From: Thiotrichaceae bacterium
GTDB taxonomy: Bacteria; Pseudomonadota; Gammaproteobacteria; SZUA-140
Assembly (NCBI GenBank): GCA_002401765.2
Contig: NVTY02000050.1
Coordinates: forward strand, 1 to 37,237
DNA: 37,237 bases
Direction: 5' to 3'
The first letter of the stretch is position 1; each line of letters opens with the position of its first letter. Below the pieces are notes generated by a model. It was not told where the DNA came from. It worked only from the letters and a program-made list of their open reading frames with translations, and made no database searches. Positions 33,210 to 37,237 of this stretch are shown here, piece after piece. Made by a program: the position numbers and the translations under genes.

Positions 33210-36200
33210 CTAGTACTTGCCCTGCACTCTGATAAACCAGCCCTCGGTTGAGTAATCATTGGATGAAAATTCATTGTCACTAAAGTCGGTGAAATTGTAA
33301 CCGAGGCCAAGTCTCATATGGTTGTTGGCTTGCCAGCTAATCTCTGATAGCCAGCCGGAGCGCTGATCGTTTACTTGTTTTTGTTTCAATATACGGTACT
33401 CCAAGCCTGCATGAAGCTGCCATGGCAGCCCGTAGTTGAGCCGATGAATGGATAGATGTGTTTGAGCCTTAAATACGGGTAAGCTTCCTGTCTGTTCTGT
33501 TGTAGCACGGACCGCCTGTTTAGCCGCCCATTCGATTTGCTTAGTGAACTGGTATGACCACTCAATGGAGAGCACATCCATTTTGGTGCTGATGGCTGGG
33601 GGGGTATCTAAATTCAGTGGCCTTAACTCGCTGAGGCGGGTGTAGCGCGTCAAGGCATTGAATCGGTCATGGCGTGTTGGCCGGTATGCCAGCCCAATGC
33701 TATGCTCATCAAACTTTGCATCATCACTTCTCTTGCTCAGATTTCGGGTGACACTGCGACGATATTTTCCGAATACAATGTAGTCGGGATTAAGATTGTA
33801 TTCGATGCTATTCGAGGTAATCACCTGTCTTTTTCGCTCGCTACCGTGGTCATTTCGAGTTTCATGGCGTGCACTCGCCTTTAGCCCTTTTTTCATATAA
33901 GAGATTCCTGCAACCAATGTATTACGACGAGTGATGCTTTTAGAGGTACTGATATCGGAATATTCTGAACCTAGATTAAATTTCCAGCCATGCTCTATTT
34001 TCCATTGTTGTTCGGCACCAATCAAGGCGTGGGATTGATCACCATGGTGACTATTACCCCATTGGTATTCGCTATAGATTTTGCCATGCTGTGCACCTGC
34101 AATCGTTGCGACTGAGGTCTCACCGCCAATAATCGTGGACGTTGTTTTTCCTAACCGATCATCATTAACTCGCTCAGTCAGATAGAGGCTCATTTTTTTG
34201 CTGCGATAGCTGAGGCGTGCCTCACCAGCATCGCCCTGATCCCCGCTGGTTGCGCTGCCATGTAAATGGATATGTTGACTGATGTTGTATTTAAGGCCGA
34301 TGGTGCTTTGATCATTTGGAAGCCCGTCAAGTGTTGTCTGATGGCGGACAGTAGCCTCAAGTTTTTTGCTTACCGCACTGGTTAGTGCGGCTGCGGCTAA
34401 ACTTTCCCGGTATCGTTTTATGCCGTGATGGTCTTCTGATAACTGGTCTTGAAATTCACCTGTCAGTGACCACTGCTCTTCCTGATATAGCCATTGGGCG
34501 CTGGTTTGTTGTGATGAATCAACACGGCCGTTGAGGGCTAAATCAGAGCCTTGAGCCTGGTCATATTTTAGCCTGACGGTGTTTTTATCGGTAACGCGTA
34601 CCATTAGGTTGACGCCCGCTTTCTGTTGTCCTTGGTCGCTACTATTGCCGCTTGCCTGAAAGCCTGCATCGAGTCTTTTGATGTAGGCACCAGCCTTTAT
34701 GCGATTAGATTTGCCGCTGAACTCACCAATATCAATCTCAGCCGCAATCTTAATTGCCTGGCCACTCTGTTGGTTGCTGTTGATGGCGCTAAAGGTGAGG
34801 CGGCCATCGTTACTGTTAAAGACTTTGCCTTCACTACCGAGACTCTTGGCAATTTCTGCAATAATTCGACTATTGTTGAGAATTTTGATTTCACCATTGA
34901 GCCCCTGAAGTTCATAGCGCCCTGACGATAGCTCGTCATTCACATGGGTTACTCCAATGGACAGCGGGTCTGTTAATTGATGTCGTAGATGAGCACCGCT
35001 TGCCTTTTTTTCGAAGGCGGTAACGTGGTATTCATAATCGACTTCAACATAAACAGGATTACCCGCTAGCAACGCACTATTAATAACAGGGTTATCTTGT
35101 TGCTTGCTTGAAATCGGGCGATTGAAGAGTAGTCTACCCATTAGGTATTTAATCGAATAATCGATGTTTTGTTGTTGCGGCTGCCTGCTTAATGTTAGGC
35201 CTGTATTTTTGTCTTTAACGACTAGCGTTACCTGCTCACTGCCTTCAATAATCTCACGTTGACTTAAATAGTAGAGTGACCCACCTGTTGCGCGCATTTC
35301 ATCACGAACATGGCTATAACGAGTTTGTGCGCCAAATAGCCTGATAAGGGTATCTGGATTACCATTCTTATTGCGGCTAAGGCTTTTATATTCAAAGAGT
35401 GCGCCATAGAGCGCGCGCCTGTAAGCGGTGAGTTCATTGTCGGATAGGTTCAGTTTGTAATTTCCCACAATACTGTGGATGGTATCGCTGTCGATCGCTA
35501 AGTAGAACTTTCCCTGGCTTTGGGTATCGTAAACAATGGTGCTATTGTCGCCGTATACAGGGTAGTAGTGGTCGGGGTCAAGATTAGTGAGTAGCCTTTT
35601 GCTGCCATCATCATCTAGGTCATTAAAGAGTGAACTCATTTCTCCCTGGCCAGTATCGAGTGCAGCAGTGATTAGATACTTCCCCTGCACCTTGCCTTTG
35701 AGGTAAAAGGCGAGTCGTCCTTCACTGTAGAACTCGCGGCTGCTCTTCTATCCGCTTCCCTGAATAAAGCCTTTGGTATTGAGTTGGCTGAACTTTCCAT
35801 CCGCAAATGCCATGAAAAATAACTTGGGTTTGCCTGCTCCAATCATGTGCTCAACAGTGCTGACATAGCCGCTACGATCAATTATTTTGACATGAAGAGG
35901 GTTCTGGCCCTCTTTTAATGTGAGTGTGTGGCTAAACTCTCCATTGGCATTTATTTTGACCACACTGTTGTTAATCACCACCGCGTGCTCGGGTGATGTG
36001 TTACCGCTAAAGGTGTAGTCACCTTCTCTAATGGTGAATCCGCTGGGTGGCAGGTTGAGCTGCAGTTAGGGTATTGGTTGTTTTAGATATATCTGTCTGT
36101 TCTGTTCGTGAGATTGAATATTCATGGTCAGTACTTTGGCATAGGGGAAGCCTTGCGGGTCCTGAATCTCAATCTGCAGTGACTGTGTGCCATGCGCTAA

Positions 36201-36437
36201 TCTCATTGGATAGGAAAATCTGCCATCATCAGCCACCAGCATTGTCTGCTCGCCAATTTTGATGATGCTTTGCGCAGTGGCGATTCCAGTTAGTTCAAAG
36301 TACCTTGCTGGACTATTCTCTATATGATTTATGGAACTGCTTTGTTTAGGGAAATGGGGGATTAACATTTCACCGACAGGATGGGTGATTGAAAACCTAG
36401 GTATGACTAATCGGGTGCTGGTCGCTAAACAAGACAT
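33210..36437 (-). pseudogene. Large outer-membrane beta-barrel surface protein with two in-frame stops
   Basis: Three open segments lie in one reading frame on the minus strand: 36437-36066, 36065-35748 and 35747-33210, split by TAA at 36066-36068 and TAG at 35748-35750. Reading through gives a continuous protein of about 1070 residues: two Ig-like repeats (YFELTGIATAQSIIKIGEQ; FTIREGDYTFSGNTSPEHA), then GRLAFYLKGKVQGKYLITAA and a long region of alternating strands ending GWFIRVQGKY, as in an outer-membrane barrel. The 5' end (MSCLATSTR) lies within the repeat GATGTCTTGTTTAGCG of the right RAYT arm, so the true N-terminus and signal peptide are missing. Two stops plus the 5' loss argue for a decayed gene. 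The barrel part alone is long and well kept, so decay appears recent. Confidence 0.75.
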
Positions 36438-36468
36438 CTACGCCGCTAAAAACGCTAAACAAGACATC
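36423..36468. repeat. Two direct copies of a 16-bp RAYT-end motif
   Basis: CGCTAAACAAGACATC occurs at 36423-36438 and 36453-36468, 30 bases apart. In reverse complement this is GATGTCTTGTTTAGCG, close to GATGTCTGTTTAG at the end of the left arm (541-557). These are likely REP-like or boundary motifs of the RAYT element, by resemblance. Confidence 0.75.
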
Positions 36469-36958
36469 CATTTTAAAATACTTATTTTAAGCTACCAGAT
36501 TTATATCTGTCGATTGAATTTAGTGGAATTACTGCAAAATGTTTACGATTCTATTGAAAGTAGCCATCTATCGATCAAGCCCCGCCCTACTTTCTGAAAT
36601 CCACTCACCAGCAACACTCAATATGGCATTGATCATTCTTTACGTTAAGTCGCTGCATGTTTAGTTACGGAAAATAAGTTTCACATCCACGTATGCCAGG
36701 AATCCGTTGATAGCCGAGTGACTGGCATACTTGCTTGAGTTTGTACGCGGTGCCCACAAATGATTTGAATTTACTTTCAAAATTATTAATCAGATAAGCC
36801 CAGTGTTCTGGTTCAATGTCTAGTCTCTGAAGAATGGGTGATAGTGCTGAGTCAATGAAACCTCTTTTGTCCTCTCTGATAATACGTCCACTTAAATCAA
36901 CCAGCTCGATGTAGTCGGTTAGTTTAAAGGGAAGTCCTTTGGGCATTGTTTCGCGTGG
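36454..36958. repeat. Right arm of the long inverted repeat (RAYT 3' end plus downstream sequence)
   Basis: The reverse complement of this stretch aligns by eye with bases 1-506: transposase C-terminal codons, stop, then the non-coding words GCGACTTAACGTAAAG, ATGATCAATGCCAT, GATAGATGGCT and TTTTAAAATGGATGTCT. The arms are similar rather than identical, so they are separate old copies or have drifted since duplication. Confidence 0.8.
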
Positions 36959-37237
36959 GTTACCGGCGAACGGCAAAAGTGTTTTGACCTGCTGTTGTGG
37001 ATGATTAGGGCTATGGGCTGTTTGAGATTTTTGTATGCGTTTTTTGATGCTGGTGTGGGCGGATGTTTCGGGTTTGTTTGCCATTTTTGCACGAACTGGG
37101 TTTAGATCGACATATGCCATGCAGGCAATTAGGGCGGCGTCATCCAGCAGCGCCTGGGATTTAAAGCGCCCTTCCCAGAAGCGCCCGCTGCATTCGTCTT
37201 CTGCATTGGCCTGGCGTGCAATGCCTTCATTGAGTAC
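36665..37237 (-). CDS. REP-associated tyrosine transposase (RAYT), 5' end cut by window edge
   Basis: The frame is open from the window edge at 37237 to TAA at 36665-36667, giving 190 visible residues. The upstream part reads GRFWEGRFKSQALLDDAAL and then CMAYVDLNPVRAKMA, the signature of RAYT (Y1 transposase-like) proteins: the W-E-G-R-F-K-S-Q segment and YVDLNPVRA. An ATG at 37120 lies inside this domain and is not the true start. The HUH motif should lie further upstream, outside the window. RAYTs act on REP hairpins; this one points into the window, opposite to the copy at base 1. Confidence 0.9.
   Translation of the reverse strand, partial: VLNEGIARQANAEDECSGRFWEGRFKSQALLDDAALIACMAYVDLNPVRAKMANKPETSAHTSIKKRIQKSQTAHSPNHPQQQVKTLLPFAGNPRETMPKGLPFKLTDYIELVDLSGRIIREDKRGFIDSALSPILQRLDIEPEHWAYLINNFESKFKSFVGTAYKLKQVCQSLGYQRIPGIRGCETYFP

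Noticed and set aside
33210..36437. Stop codon recoding in the barrel gene
   Set aside because: Two different stops (TAA and TAG) and a lost 5' end fit gene decay better; other genes in the window use these stops normally.

Overview
The window looks like a chromosomal segment of a Gram-negative, probably gammaproteobacterial, organism of moderate GC. The clues are the REP-associated tyrosine transposase (RAYT) family at both ends, a decayed outer-membrane barrel gene, and the style of the ribosome binding sites. I cannot name the genus from sequence alone.

Layout. Positions 1-560 hold the 3' end of a RAYT transposase gene and its repeat-rich downstream region. A second, related copy lies in inverted orientation at 36440-37237, so the window is bracketed by inverted RAYT arms. 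Positions 611-3510 hold ordinary accessory genes: a DUF2934 protein, a glutamate synthase-type oxidoreductase with two CDGSH iron-sulfur domains, a GNAT acetyltransferase and a frameshifted DinB-family gene. Positions 3511-3839 are a non-coding leader with a sigma70-type promoter candidate.

The core is a single run of plus-strand genes from 3840 to 32926 with small gaps and several start/stop overlaps, probably one operon. Its first part (3840-23177) is a nearly complete extracellular contractile injection system (eCIS) of the AFP/PVC type: DUF4255 terminator (Afp16-like), an unrecognised 288-aa protein, one sheath, two tube proteins, DUF5908 (Afp6-like), LysM protein (Afp7-like), VgrG-like spike (Afp8-like), PAAR tip, gp25, a large baseplate J-like wedge (Afp11-like), a fibre-like protein, a second wedge (Afp12-like), tape measure (Afp14-like) and AAA+ ATPase (Afp15-like). 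There is no phage head or DNA packaging gene and no T6SS membrane complex.

The second part (23180-32926) is unusual. It encodes a secreted and membrane-anchored GH18-like protein with a degenerate active site, a TPR membrane protein, three homologues of prokaryotic pentameric ligand-gated ion channels (pLGIC, the Cys-loop receptor superfamily; one fused to a Cache sensor domain), a SAM methyltransferase lying among them, and a DUF4157 (eCIS core domain) protein that is the likely payload. I infer that the injection machine is coupled to a ligand-sensing envelope module, or that the channels are effectors or immunity-type factors. This combination is the main discovery candidate.

Positions 33210-36437 on the minus strand are a large outer-membrane barrel gene with two in-frame stops, whose 5' end runs into the right RAYT arm, so it is probably a pseudogene.
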